From positions 1 through 6,515 of the forward strand of contig CABUQL010000078.1 of NCBI GenBank assembly GCA_902493665.1: a stretch of DNA of 6,515 bases, written 5' to 3'. Made by a program: the position numbers and the translations under genes. The notes under the pieces were generated by a model, which saw nothing but the letters and a program-made list of their open reading frames with translations, ran no database searches and was not told the DNA's origin. This DNA is from an uncultured Eubacteriales bacterium. Lineage in GTDB: Bacteria; Bacillota; Clostridia; UMGS1810. Positions 1 through 5,843 of this stretch are shown piece by piece (the first letter of the stretch is position 1; every line of letters begins with the position of its first letter).

Positions 1-333
1 GTTGTTTTTGTAATATGCAACAACGATACTTGCATTTTTTGCGCATAATCCGTCAATTTTAAGTGATTTTCCGCTGCCTGTTGTGTGATCCTGCTCTGTT
101 GAAAGCGAAACTCCGGCTTCTTTAAGCTTTCCGCCGAGCTTGTAGTCAACATTGTTTTTAAATTCGGAAAGGTCATCGAAAATCAAAGTTTTTCCGTTAT
201 TTTCATTTGTTGTGATAATAACTGTCTGTGTGTCGTTATCCCATTCAAATTTTGCACTAAAAACGCAGAAAGACTTTGTGCCGTTTTGGGGCTGACAAGG
301 CAAAAACGCGGTAATACTGTCATTAACAAGCAT
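1..333 (-). CDS. Surface/secreted protein fragment with stalk-like and CBM-like sequence, probably 5'-truncated, runs off left edge
   Basis: The minus strand is open for 111 codons from an ATG at 333 to the window edge. Residues 29-43 (FEWDNDTQTVIITTN) match the second half of the copper amine oxidase N-terminal-like repeat (usual form xVEWDxxTxTVTI), which Firmicutes use as a cell-surface stalk. Residues 47-111 (GKTLIFDDLSEF near the start, TTGSGKSLKI later) resemble the first strands of a CBM4/9-like jelly-roll domain that binds carbohydrate. The first half of the stalk repeat and any signal peptide are missing. The ATG has no ribosome binding site and an in-frame TGA lies just upstream at 349-351, so this is probably the tail of a broken gene, not an intact start. 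The downstream part and any catalytic domain lie outside the window. The domain readings come from motif recognition only. Confidence 0.5.
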   Translation of the reverse strand, partial: MLVNDSITAFLPCQPQNGTKSFCVFSAKFEWDNDTQTVIITTNENNGKTLIFDDLSEFKNNVDYKLGGKLKEAGVSLSTEQDHTTGSGKSLKIDGLCAKNASIVVAYYKNN

Positions 334-445
334 TTTAACGCAGTATTTTCAAGGCGTTTGACGCAATAACGGCGAAAATCTCCATGTTAAACCAATACGG
401 GTTCAGGTCACGTTTGCCTAAGTATTCGGTGCCAACCCTATGCAA
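334..445. other. Unassigned segment between truncated fragment and terminator
   Basis: I see no supportable gene here. It joins the broken stalk-protein fragment to the terminator of the neighbouring operon. A 7-base inverted repeat, AATACTG (312-318) and CAGTATT (341-347), straddles the point where the fragment's reading frame begins. Because the stalk homology starts abruptly at about 246-250, the DNA from there to about 445 may be an inserted or rearranged segment. That is an inference from the missing protein half, and no insertion-sequence ends or target duplications were recognised. Confidence 0.3.
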
Positions 446-484
446 AATAAAAAACCTTCCCCAAAAAAGGGAAGGTTTTTTATT
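446..484 (-). terminator. Intrinsic terminator of the secreted-protein/small-gene unit
   Basis: A near-perfect inverted repeat has a C/G core (CCTTCCC at 455-461, GGGAAGG at 469-475), flanked by A and T runs that extend the stem to 446-461/469-484, with a 7-base loop. Read on the minus strand the hairpin is followed by TTTTTTATTTTG, as expected for a Rho-independent terminator. It lies 22 bases past the stop codon of the 51-residue gene. The A/T flanks are symmetrical, so it could also stop transcription coming from the left on the plus strand. Confidence 0.85.
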
Positions 485-506
485 GTTTTTAGCTTTAATT
501 TCTAAA

Positions 507-662
507 TTAGTTATTCCATTCGCTCTTCCAAGCAGTTGTGAATATCTGACCTGCAGTAGCTGCATTCTGTTCACCGATAATTTTACCAACACCGCTTGTA
601 GTGATAGGCTCTTCGGATTCAAATGCAGAAATTTCAGCCATAGGTTTAATATATTCTTTCAT
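507..662 (-). CDS. Small 51-residue protein of unknown function downstream of the secreted CBM protein
   Basis: The product is 51 residues: it starts MKEYIKPMAEISAFESEE, continues PITTSGVGKIIG, and ends FTTAWKSEWNN. The N-terminal half is acidic. The centre, about residues 20-40, is rich in Gly, Ala, Ser and Thr, and two Trp lie near the end. There is no membrane segment, no cysteine and no signal peptide. From memory, short proteins starting M-K-x-Y-x-K-P followed by an acidic E-x-x-x-F-E-x-E-x-I-x-T-S-G stretch recur in gut Firmicutes and Bacteroidetes, but I know no function. It starts 27 bases after the stop of the 611-residue gene and ends just before a strong terminator, so it is probably the last gene of that transcript. 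An AAAGGA lies about 14 bases before the ATG, which is long. A GTG at 674 would add MKFI and would sit very close to that motif. A peptide precursor is possible, but no modification enzyme is visible. Confidence 0.65.
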   Translation of the reverse strand: MKEYIKPMAEISAFESEEPITTSGVGKIIGEQNAATAGQIFTTAWKSEWNN

Positions 663-689
663 AATAAATTTCACATTCCTTTCCAAAGA

Positions 690-2525
690 TTATTTGTTTA
701 ACAATTCAGCAACTGTGCTGTTTATTGAACTGTAATATGTGCCTCCGGACTGTTCGCCGTAAAGATAAGGCGCATCACATGTAAATGCAACTTTGCTTGT
801 AATATCTATATTTGTTGCGGGAATACCTGTAAGAACAGAGAATATTGTAACAGTACCTTCTCCGTTTACCTTCGGAAGGTTAACCACTTTTTTATCAGCT
901 ATTGCAAGCTCATTTTTAATGTTGTTTGTAATCAAAGATGTAGGAAGCATATATGCATACATTTTGTTTATTTTAATGTTATTTCCCGGAGTTATAACAA
1001 TTTTTGAATACATAGCATCTTCTCTGCCGTCTTCTGATTTGTAAAGAGTCTGTTCTACTTTAGGTCTTGATGATGTTTCAACATCTGTTTCAATTTCTCT
1101 TACAGTTACATCGTCAATGTAGAATGTGTTTACAACATTTCCGTCCAAAGCGCAGTCAGCTGACTGAATTCTTACAGCGTCGCATCTGCCGTTATTTCCT
1201 TTGCCGTCGGCATTGTTATTATCCATAGAGCAGTCTTCTGCTACCTTGTGGTAAATCTTAATCTGTGTCCATTCATTCCACGGAACATAGTAAGTTGCGG
1301 CTTTGTAAAATGAAGTCCATGCATTTGTGGAAGTATAGGGAGCAGCCATTGCCATTTGAATGTACGTTCCTGTTGAATCTTCGGGGATATTATCTGTTTT
1401 TTCAGGATATATCCATGCCGAAACTTCAAATACTTTGCCGATATCTTCATTTACGGGAGGAAGATCTCCGAAAAGCTTCTGAACTCTGATTCCCGCACCG
1501 ATATATTCTTTTGTTGTTTTAATTGTTTGTTTTATACTTGTAGCATCGCTGTGACCGAAATCTGTTATAAGTTCGGGAGGATTTGCACCGTCACCGCAGC
1601 TTGTAATATCTGTTTTGCTTGAACCGTCATACGTTTTTGTGTAATTCGGATCGTCAGTTCTTTCTTTTGTTACAACTTTTTTAAGAACTTTAACGTTATC
1701 AACGCAGAATGTTGTCGGCAAAATAGTATATGATGCTCCGTTAATTTTTGCAGTAGCTGTCGGAACTTCAAAACGCAATGTGCTTGCTTTTAATATGCCG
1801 TTCAATGTGCCGTATGTTGTACCGGCTGAATCCACTGTTCCGATGTGTTTATCGGCATCTGCTACAAATTCTGCAGTCTGAGCAGTTCCCCACTCACCGT
1901 TTGTAACAGCATTGGCAGCTCCTTTGTTGGATACGGCAGATGATGACGTAACGTTAGCAAGTATGTATGCTTTAGGTGTTGTCAATTCAACGCCGGCAAG
2001 GTCTGCAGCAGTAAACGGAACATTTTCCGTAACTTCATCGCCTACAGCAAAATAATTTACAGAAGATGTGCTTCCGTCTTTTGCATAAGTAAATCCTTCC
2101 GGTTTGTAGTCAAATGTAACTTTGTAAGTTGCCCCTGCTACAAATTTGGTACTGTCAATTACGTTTGCAAGTTTAAAAGCAACACTTCCGGGCGCAACAG
2201 CTGATATAGAGTTTTTAACTCTGTATTTACCAAATGTCTGCGCCGAATCGTTATAAACGCCGATGTAAAGTTTGTGTCCTGCATTTGCATACTGTGTTGT
2301 TGAGTAATTTGCCTCACTGGCTCTGAAATGAAATACGTTTTCGTATTTTGTGTAATCTATTCTTTCAGAACTGTATGCGTCAAAGTCAAAACACGATACT
2401 TCTTCCCAAGTAGTAGTTATTGTTTCCTGATACTTGGCGCTTGCAGTCATAGATGTAATGCCCAGGGTGAAAATCATGCTTAATATCAGAATAACCGATA
2501 TTAACTTTTTCATTTTAACATTCAT
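690..2525 (-). CDS. Secreted 611-residue protein with two CBM4/9-like domains, no catalytic domain seen
   Basis: This is an exported protein, probably extracellular or wall-associated, that may bind polysaccharide. Residues 1-30 form a classical Sec signal peptide (KMKK, then a hydrophobic core, then an A-S-A cleavage site before KYQ). Two beta-rich regions follow, about 40-284 and 310-478. Each ends with the strand typical of CBM4/9-type jelly rolls, FCVDNVKVLKK (273-283) and FYIDDVTVRE (468-477). The second also has FEVSAWIYPE (366-375) and a W-x-x-W-T-Q-I-K-I stretch, usual in such modules. Residues about 485-611 form a separate Thr/Ile/Val-rich C-terminal region. I see no glycosidase motif, no SLH repeats, no dockerin and no LPXTG anchor. 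The ATG at 2525 is chosen because GAGG lies 5 bases upstream; the ATG at 2513 would be 17 bases away. The promoter is at 2564-2592, and a 51-residue gene follows in the same direction. Ligand and role are unknown, and the CBM assignment is inferred from motifs. Confidence 0.85.
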   Translation of the reverse strand: MNVKMKKLISVILILSMIFTLGITSMTASAKYQETITTTWEEVSCFDFDAYSSERIDYTKYENVFHFRASEANYSTTQYANAGHKLYIGVYNDSAQTFGKYRVKNSISAVAPGSVAFKLANVIDSTKFVAGATYKVTFDYKPEGFTYAKDGSTSSVNYFAVGDEVTENVPFTAADLAGVELTTPKAYILANVTSSSAVSNKGAANAVTNGEWGTAQTAEFVADADKHIGTVDSAGTTYGTLNGILKASTLRFEVPTATAKINGASYTILPTTFCVDNVKVLKKVVTKERTDDPNYTKTYDGSSKTDITSCGDGANPPELITDFGHSDATSIKQTIKTTKEYIGAGIRVQKLFGDLPPVNEDIGKVFEVSAWIYPEKTDNIPEDSTGTYIQMAMAAPYTSTNAWTSFYKAATYYVPWNEWTQIKIYHKVAEDCSMDNNNADGKGNNGRCDAVRIQSADCALDGNVVNTFYIDDVTVREIETDVETSSRPKVEQTLYKSEDGREDAMYSKIVITPGNNIKINKMYAYMLPTSLITNNIKNELAIADKKVVNLPKVNGEGTVTIFSVLTGIPATNIDITSKVAFTCDAPYLYGEQSGGTYYSSINSTVAELLNK

Positions 2526-2563
2526 CCTTTCCTCTACGTTTTTTGTCTTCTATAGACATAATA

Positions 2564-2592
2564 ATTATACCATATTTTGTTCAAAATGGCAA
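2564..2592 (-). promoter_or_regulatory. Sigma-A-type promoter for the secreted CBM protein
   Basis: On the minus strand a -35 TTGCCA (2587-2592) and a perfect -10 TATAAT (2564-2569) are separated by exactly 17 bases. Transcription would begin near 2557, giving a leader of roughly 30 bases with GAGGAAAGG directly before the start codon. It lies back to back with the plus-strand promoter of cwlD, 64 bases away. Confidence 0.8.
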
Positions 2593-2656
2593 TTAGCAAA
2601 ACTGTCCAAACAAGCGTTCGGCTTTTTGTTAAATATCACTACAAAATCGCTTAAAT

Positions 2657-2685
2657 TTGACGAAAAATAAAAAAAGTAGTATAAT
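2657..2685 (+). promoter_or_regulatory. Sigma-A-type promoter upstream of cwlD
   Basis: TTGACG (2657-2662) and TATAAT (2680-2685) are separated by 17 bases of A-rich DNA. This is a near-consensus housekeeping promoter about 106 bases before the cwlD start codon. Its -35 TTG coincides with an in-frame TTG that can be read as a long N-terminal extension of the amidase. That position argues strongly against the extended start. Confidence 0.8.
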
Positions 2686-2728
2686 AAACTCAAAAAGCGG
2701 CGAACATTTTTTGTTTTGTTTTTCGTTT

Positions 2729-2756
2729 CATATTAATACTTATTTTTTCATATTAT
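2729..2756 (+). promoter_or_regulatory. Possible sporulation sigma-E-like promoter of cwlD
   Basis: CATATT (2729-2734), 14 bases, then CATATTAT (2749-2756). The Bacillus sigma-E consensus is roughly xATATT, 14 bases, CATACAxT, so the -35 fits and the -10 matches at the C-A-T-A and final T positions. B. subtilis cwlD is known to be transcribed in sporulation by sigma-E and sigma-G. The region is very AT-rich, so a chance match is quite possible. Confidence 0.35.
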
Positions 2757-2791
2757 TAAACATTAAAAGACATAGCTTTGGGGTGGATTTA

Positions 2792-3505
2792 ATGTTTATT
2801 GTTATAAAAAAATCGGGTATTATATCGTTTGCCGTTTGTCTTTTTGTTTCGGCGTTTATATTTTTTTATTTAAACCGTGCCGAAAGCGTTTTTGTGGAAA
2901 CCTCCCCCTCATTTTCGGGAAGTATTGTTCTCGATGCGGGGCACGGCGACATCGACGGCGGTGCGGTCGGAAAAAACGGCACTGTTGAAAAAGACATTAA
3001 CTTAGCCGTTTGCAAAAAAACAAAAGCGTATCTTGAAAAATGCGGTATGAGCGTTATTGTTACGCGTGACGACGACTTATCTTTAACCGACAAAAACGGC
3101 AAATCCACAAGGCAGATTAAAAGAGACGATTTATCGTTCCGCCGAAAAATGCGCGACGGGTCGGGCGCCGGGATTTTTGTAAGTATTCATATGAACAAAT
3201 TTCCCGACGAAAAGTACAGCGGCGCGCAGGTATTTTATGCGTCGTCACCCGAAAAAAGTAAAATTTTGGGCGAAACAATACAAAAAAATCTTATAGATAT
3301 TTTAGACAAAGAAAACACAAGGGCTGCCAAAAGAGCCGAAAACTCAATTTACATTTTAAAAGACAGCCCTATCCCCGCAGTTATTGTGGAATGCGGATTT
3401 TTGTCGAATGAAAAAGAAGAGGCGCTGCTTAAAACCGAATCGTACCAAAACAAAATTGCATGGGCGATTTTTTCGGGAATCAAGGAATATATGAAAACAA
3501 ATTAA
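2792..3505 (+). CDS. cwlD: N-acetylmuramoyl-L-alanine amidase, CwlD type (spore cortex maturation)
   Basis: The product is a zinc-dependent amidase of the Amidase_3 family, 237 residues, the same length as B. subtilis CwlD. CwlD removes peptide side chains from muramic acid so that muramic-delta-lactam can form in spore cortex peptidoglycan, which germination lytic enzymes recognise. Residues about 8-27 are one hydrophobic segment, an uncleaved anchor or signal. The catalytic domain begins at SIVLDAGHGDIDGGAVG. Predicted zinc ligands are H51, E66 (VEKDIN) and H133 (SIHMN), and the catalytic Glu is E200 (VIVECGFLSN). SGAQVFYA (143-150) and the KRAENSIYIL stretch also match CwlD. The ATG at 2792 is chosen because GGGGTGG lies 6 bases upstream and gives the family's length. 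The 45-codon upstream extension runs into promoter sequence. A housekeeping-type promoter and a possible sigma-E promoter lie upstream, and htpG follows 30 bases later. A vegetative cell-wall amidase of the same fold is the alternative. Confidence 0.88.
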   Translation: MFIVIKKSGIISFAVCLFVSAFIFFYLNRAESVFVETSPSFSGSIVLDAGHGDIDGGAVGKNGTVEKDINLAVCKKTKAYLEKCGMSVIVTRDDDLSLTDKNGKSTRQIKRDDLSFRRKMRDGSGAGIFVSIHMNKFPDEKYSGAQVFYASSPEKSKILGETIQKNLIDILDKENTRAAKRAENSIYILKDSPIPAVIVECGFLSNEKEEALLKTESYQNKIAWAIFSGIKEYMKTN

Positions 3506-3535
3506 TTTTACATTATATAAAAAGGAGATATCATT

Positions 3536-5350
3536 ATGAGCAAAGGACAAATATCGGTACATACCGAAAATTTACTTCCCATTATTAAAAAGTGGCTTTA
3601 TTCCGACAAGGACATTTACCTGCGCGAGCTTGTTTCAAATGCGCAGGACGCCATTATGAAGCTTAAAAAGCTCTCATCAATCGGCGAGGCGGATTTAGCG
3701 GACGAAGATTTTAAAATCGAGGTGCATTTTTCAAAAAACGACAAAACCATTAAGGTTTGCGACAACGGAATCGGAATGAGCGAGGAAGAAGTTGAAAAAT
3801 ACATCAATCAGGTTGCTTTTTCGGGAGCAGAGGATTTTATTGAAAAATACGAAAAATCAAAAGACGAGGGCGGCACTATAATCGGTCATTTCGGTCTTGG
3901 ATTTTACTCGGCGTTTATGGTTTCTAAAAAGGTTGAAATCGACACGAAATCGTTTTCGGGTGCGCCGGCGGTTCACTGGGAAAGCGACGGCGGTGCGGAA
4001 TTTGAAATAAGCGGCAGTGAAAAAGAAACACGGGGAACAGTTATTACACTGCACATTTCCGATGAGGAAACCGAGTTTTTGGACGAGTTCAAGCTGCGCG
4101 GCATACTTACAAAATACTGCGGATTTTTGCCGATTAACATTTATCTTATAAACGATGACGAAAAAAAGGACGAAAGCAAAGAATTATCACCCATAAACGA
4201 CGCAAATCCGTTATGGGAGAAAAAGCCGTCGGAGTGCACGGACGAGGAATACAAGGCGTTTTATCACAAGGTTTTTGCCGATTTTAACGAACCGCTTTTC
4301 TGGATTCATTTAAATGTTGATTTTCCGTTTAATTTAAAAGGAATTTTATATTTCCCCAAGCTCAACCACGAACTTTCGGGCATTGAAGGACAAATCAAGC
4401 TTTTCAACAACAGAGTGTTTATCGCCGACAATATAAAAGAAGTTACGCCCGAATATCTTATGCTTTTAAAGTGCGTTATTGACTGTCCCGACCTTCCGCT
4501 TAATGTTTCGAGAAGCTTTTTGCAAAACGACGGATACGTTACAAAAGTGTCAAACCACATTACAAAAAAGGTTTCGGACAAGCTCAGTTCGCTTTACAAA
4601 ACCGAAAAGGAAACATACGAAAAGTATTGGGACGACATCTGCCCGTTTGTGAAATACGGTTGTCTGCGTGACGAGAAATTTTATGACAGAGTTAAGGACG
4701 TGCTGCTTTTCAAAAAGCTTGACGGCGGGTATGTATCGCTTAAAGAGCTTACCGAAAGCGGTGAAAAAGAGGTTTACTACACAAGCGACAAAAATGCACA
4801 GGCGCAGTACATTGAGCTTTTAAAAAGCGAAGGCAAAGAGTGCGTTGTGCTTGACACGATGATTGACAATCATTTTGTAAGCCTTCTCGAATACAAAATC
4901 CCCGACATTAAATTTAAGAGGGTTGATTCGTTTATATCGGATTCTTTAAAAAATGACAAGGCGGACGAAAAGAGCGAAGAAAACACGAAAATAAGCGAAA
5001 TGTTCAAGGGCATTTTAAAGGAGAGCGAAAAAATAAGCGTTCAGCCTCTTAAAAACAACAAAATCCCCGCATTATTCGTACTCTCCGAGGAAAGCAGACG
5101 TATGCAGGAAATGTCGAAAATGTTCGGACAATCAAACATGTCATTCCCGATTGAGGAAAGCTTTGTTGTAAACAGCGAGAGCGAACTTATAAAATCGTGC
5201 GCAGACATGCCCGACGGCGACGAAAAGAACACGGCGCTTATGCAGATTTACGATATGGCGCGTCTTTCGCACTCCGATCTTAAGGGCGAGGAGTTAAGTG
5301 CATTTTTACAAAGAAGCGCCGACATTTTGGCAAAAGTTATCGAAAAGTGA
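3536..5350 (+). CDS. htpG: Molecular chaperone HtpG (bacterial Hsp90)
   Basis: HtpG is a cytosolic ATP-dependent dimeric chaperone that remodels late-folding or stress-damaged clients, usually with DnaK. The 604 residues compare with about 625 in E. coli. The N-terminal GHKL ATPase domain (about 1-205) shows RELVSNAQDA (30-39, with catalytic Glu31 and Mg-binding Asn35), DNGIGM (76-81), GHFGLGFYSAF (117-127) and RGTVITLHI (166-174). The middle domain (about 225-480) carries NNRVFIADN (291-299) and NVSRSFLQ (323-330), whose Arg326 matches the Arg that contacts ATP phosphate. The dimerisation domain follows (about 490-604), with the S-R-R-M-Q-E-M segment. As in other bacterial homologues, the charged eukaryotic linker and MEEVD tail are absent. 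A strong AAGGAG lies 8 bases before the ATG. It begins 30 bases after cwlD with no terminator between, so co-transcription is likely. NAQDA replaces the commoner NASDA, which I read as lineage variation. Confidence 0.97.
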   Translation: MSKGQISVHTENLLPIIKKWLYSDKDIYLRELVSNAQDAIMKLKKLSSIGEADLADEDFKIEVHFSKNDKTIKVCDNGIGMSEEEVEKYINQVAFSGAEDFIEKYEKSKDEGGTIIGHFGLGFYSAFMVSKKVEIDTKSFSGAPAVHWESDGGAEFEISGSEKETRGTVITLHISDEETEFLDEFKLRGILTKYCGFLPINIYLINDDEKKDESKELSPINDANPLWEKKPSECTDEEYKAFYHKVFADFNEPLFWIHLNVDFPFNLKGILYFPKLNHELSGIEGQIKLFNNRVFIADNIKEVTPEYLMLLKCVIDCPDLPLNVSRSFLQNDGYVTKVSNHITKKVSDKLSSLYKTEKETYEKYWDDICPFVKYGCLRDEKFYDRVKDVLLFKKLDGGYVSLKELTESGEKEVYYTSDKNAQAQYIELLKSEGKECVVLDTMIDNHFVSLLEYKIPDIKFKRVDSFISDSLKNDKADEKSEENTKISEMFKGILKESEKISVQPLKNNKIPALFVLSEESRRMQEMSKMFGQSNMSFPIEESFVVNSESELIKSCADMPDGDEKNTALMQIYDMARLSHSDLKGEELSAFLQRSADILAKVIEK

Positions 5351-5357
5351 TTTATGT

Positions 5358-5379
5358 TACTTTTTTAAGTAAAAAAGTA
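5358..5379. repeat. AT-rich hairpin directly after htpG
   Basis: TACTTTTTT (5358-5366) and AAAAAAGTA (5371-5379) form a 9-bp stem around AAGT, beginning 7 bases after the htpG stop codon. It has no G/C core and no following T tract, so it is a weak terminator. A similar shorter stem, GCTTTTT/AAAAAGC, lies at 5395-5410, and AATGC/GCATT at 5430-5443. Such pairs can be the remains of dispersed intergenic repeats. Confidence 0.5.
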
Positions 5380-5475
5380 GAAGATCCTATAGGCGCTTTT
5401 TGAAAAAAGCTCAGCAAAAACTCATGAGCAATGCTTTCGCATTTCTAGGGAAAATTAAGTATATAACAATCAAGC

Positions 5476-5514
5476 AGCCGAAAGAAAACAAAAAATAAGA
5501 GTTTTCTTTCGGCT
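5476..5514 (+). terminator. Probable terminator of the cwlD-htpG unit
   Basis: A perfect 14-bp stem, AGCCGAAAGAAAAC (5476-5489) and its complement (5501-5514), encloses an 11-base A-rich loop. The downstream tract on the plus strand (ATTAGTTTTCTGTTTG) is only moderately T-rich, so termination may be incomplete. It is the strongest hairpin between htpG and the next genes and lies 125 bases after the htpG stop. It could act in either direction. Confidence 0.6.
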
Positions 5515-5540
5515 ATTAGTTTTCTGTTTGTTCGATTCTG

Positions 5541-5563
5541 TAGGGACAATTCACGAATTGTCC
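5541..5563. repeat. Short palindromic intergenic repeat
   Basis: TAGGGACAATTC is followed by AC and then GAATTGTCC. The 9-bp arms lie at 5544-5552 and 5555-5563. The layout (TAGGG, then a tight palindrome) resembles small palindromic elements dispersed between genes in many clostridial genomes, though this is from memory. There is no coding potential and no terminator T tract. Confidence 0.45.
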
Positions 5564-5671
5564 GCATAAAATTTTCTTAAAATTTGTATTTGTTTTCGGC
5601 TGTATTTTTGCTTTGGATTTTAATGTGTTTCCTTTGCAAAACGATAGTTTTGCGCTTGAAGTTTTTGCTAA
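5564..5671. other. AT-rich non-coding stretch with one small hairpin
   Basis: No supported gene is seen. GCAAAAC (5636-5642) and GTTTTGC (5647-5653) form a 7-bp stem around a GATA loop. The plus-strand frame open from 5613 lacks a ribosome binding site and overlaps the minus-strand small gene. The stretch lies between two convergently reading units. Confidence 0.4.
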
Positions 5672-5699
5672 GGCACTAGAGAATCAACTCTCTAGTGCC
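5672..5699 (-). terminator. Hairpin after the 45-residue small gene, probable terminator
   Basis: GGCACTAGAGA (5672-5682) and TCTCTAGTGCC (5689-5699) form a perfect 11-bp stem with a 6-base loop, starting 6 bases past the stop codon of the minus-strand small gene. On the minus strand it is followed by TTAGCAAAAAC, not a good T tract, so termination by it alone would be weak. Its tight placement supports the reality and direction of the small gene. Confidence 0.5.
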
Positions 5700-5705
5700 C
5701 GGATT

Positions 5706-5843
5706 TCAAAAAGCGGACGCAACCATTTTAACTGTCTTAAATGCCGCAACGCACGACATTGCCGCCGCAATTGTCTTTTTAACCGCACAAAAACAAGCAG
5801 CGGCGCAAATTGCAATTGAAATAATTTTAAGTGTTTTCTTCAT
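5706..5843 (-). CDS. Small 45-residue hydrophobic cysteine-containing protein, function unknown
   Basis: The product is 45 residues: it starts MKKTLKIISIAICAAACFCA, continues with VKKTIAAAMSCVAAFKTVK, and ends MVASAF. Two Ala-rich hydrophobic stretches (about 7-21 and 24-36) flank a Lys pair at 22-23. Cys are at 13, 17, 19 and 31, and the protein is basic with no acidic residue. This fits a small membrane peptide or a short exported peptide. An A-x-A-like site is not clear, and C13 or C17 could mimic a lipobox but with poor spacing. AAAGGAG lies 6 bases before the ATG, a textbook ribosome binding site, and a hairpin follows immediately after the TGA. It is divergent from the FMN riboswitch/ribU unit, and I found no good promoter for it. 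I do not recognise a family. The plus-strand frames over the same bases lack ribosome binding sites, so this reading is preferred. Confidence 0.6.
   Translation of the reverse strand: MKKTLKIISIAICAAACFCAVKKTIAAAMSCVAAFKTVKMVASAF

Noticed and set aside
335..622. Minus-strand 95-codon open frame
   Set aside because: It runs through the terminator hairpin at 446-484 and overlaps the better-supported 51-residue gene in another frame, and it has no ribosome binding site or recognisable motif.
384..701. Plus-strand 105-codon open frame
   Set aside because: It is antisense to the small gene and terminator, has no ribosome binding site, and its low-complexity sequence is typical of a shadow frame.
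793..1489. Several open frames inside the secreted-protein gene, both strands
   Set aside because: The 611-residue frame has a signal peptide, promoter and ribosome binding site. The others are overlapping shadows without start signals.
2434..2670. Plus-strand 78-codon frame crossing the divergent promoter region
   Set aside because: It overlaps the signal peptide of the secreted protein in antisense and covers both promoters, with no ribosome binding site.
2657..2791. 45-codon N-terminal extension of CwlD starting at TTG 2657
   Set aside because: The TTG is part of the -35 box of a consensus promoter, so those codons are upstream of or at the transcript start. The ATG at 2792 has a ribosome binding site and gives the normal family length.
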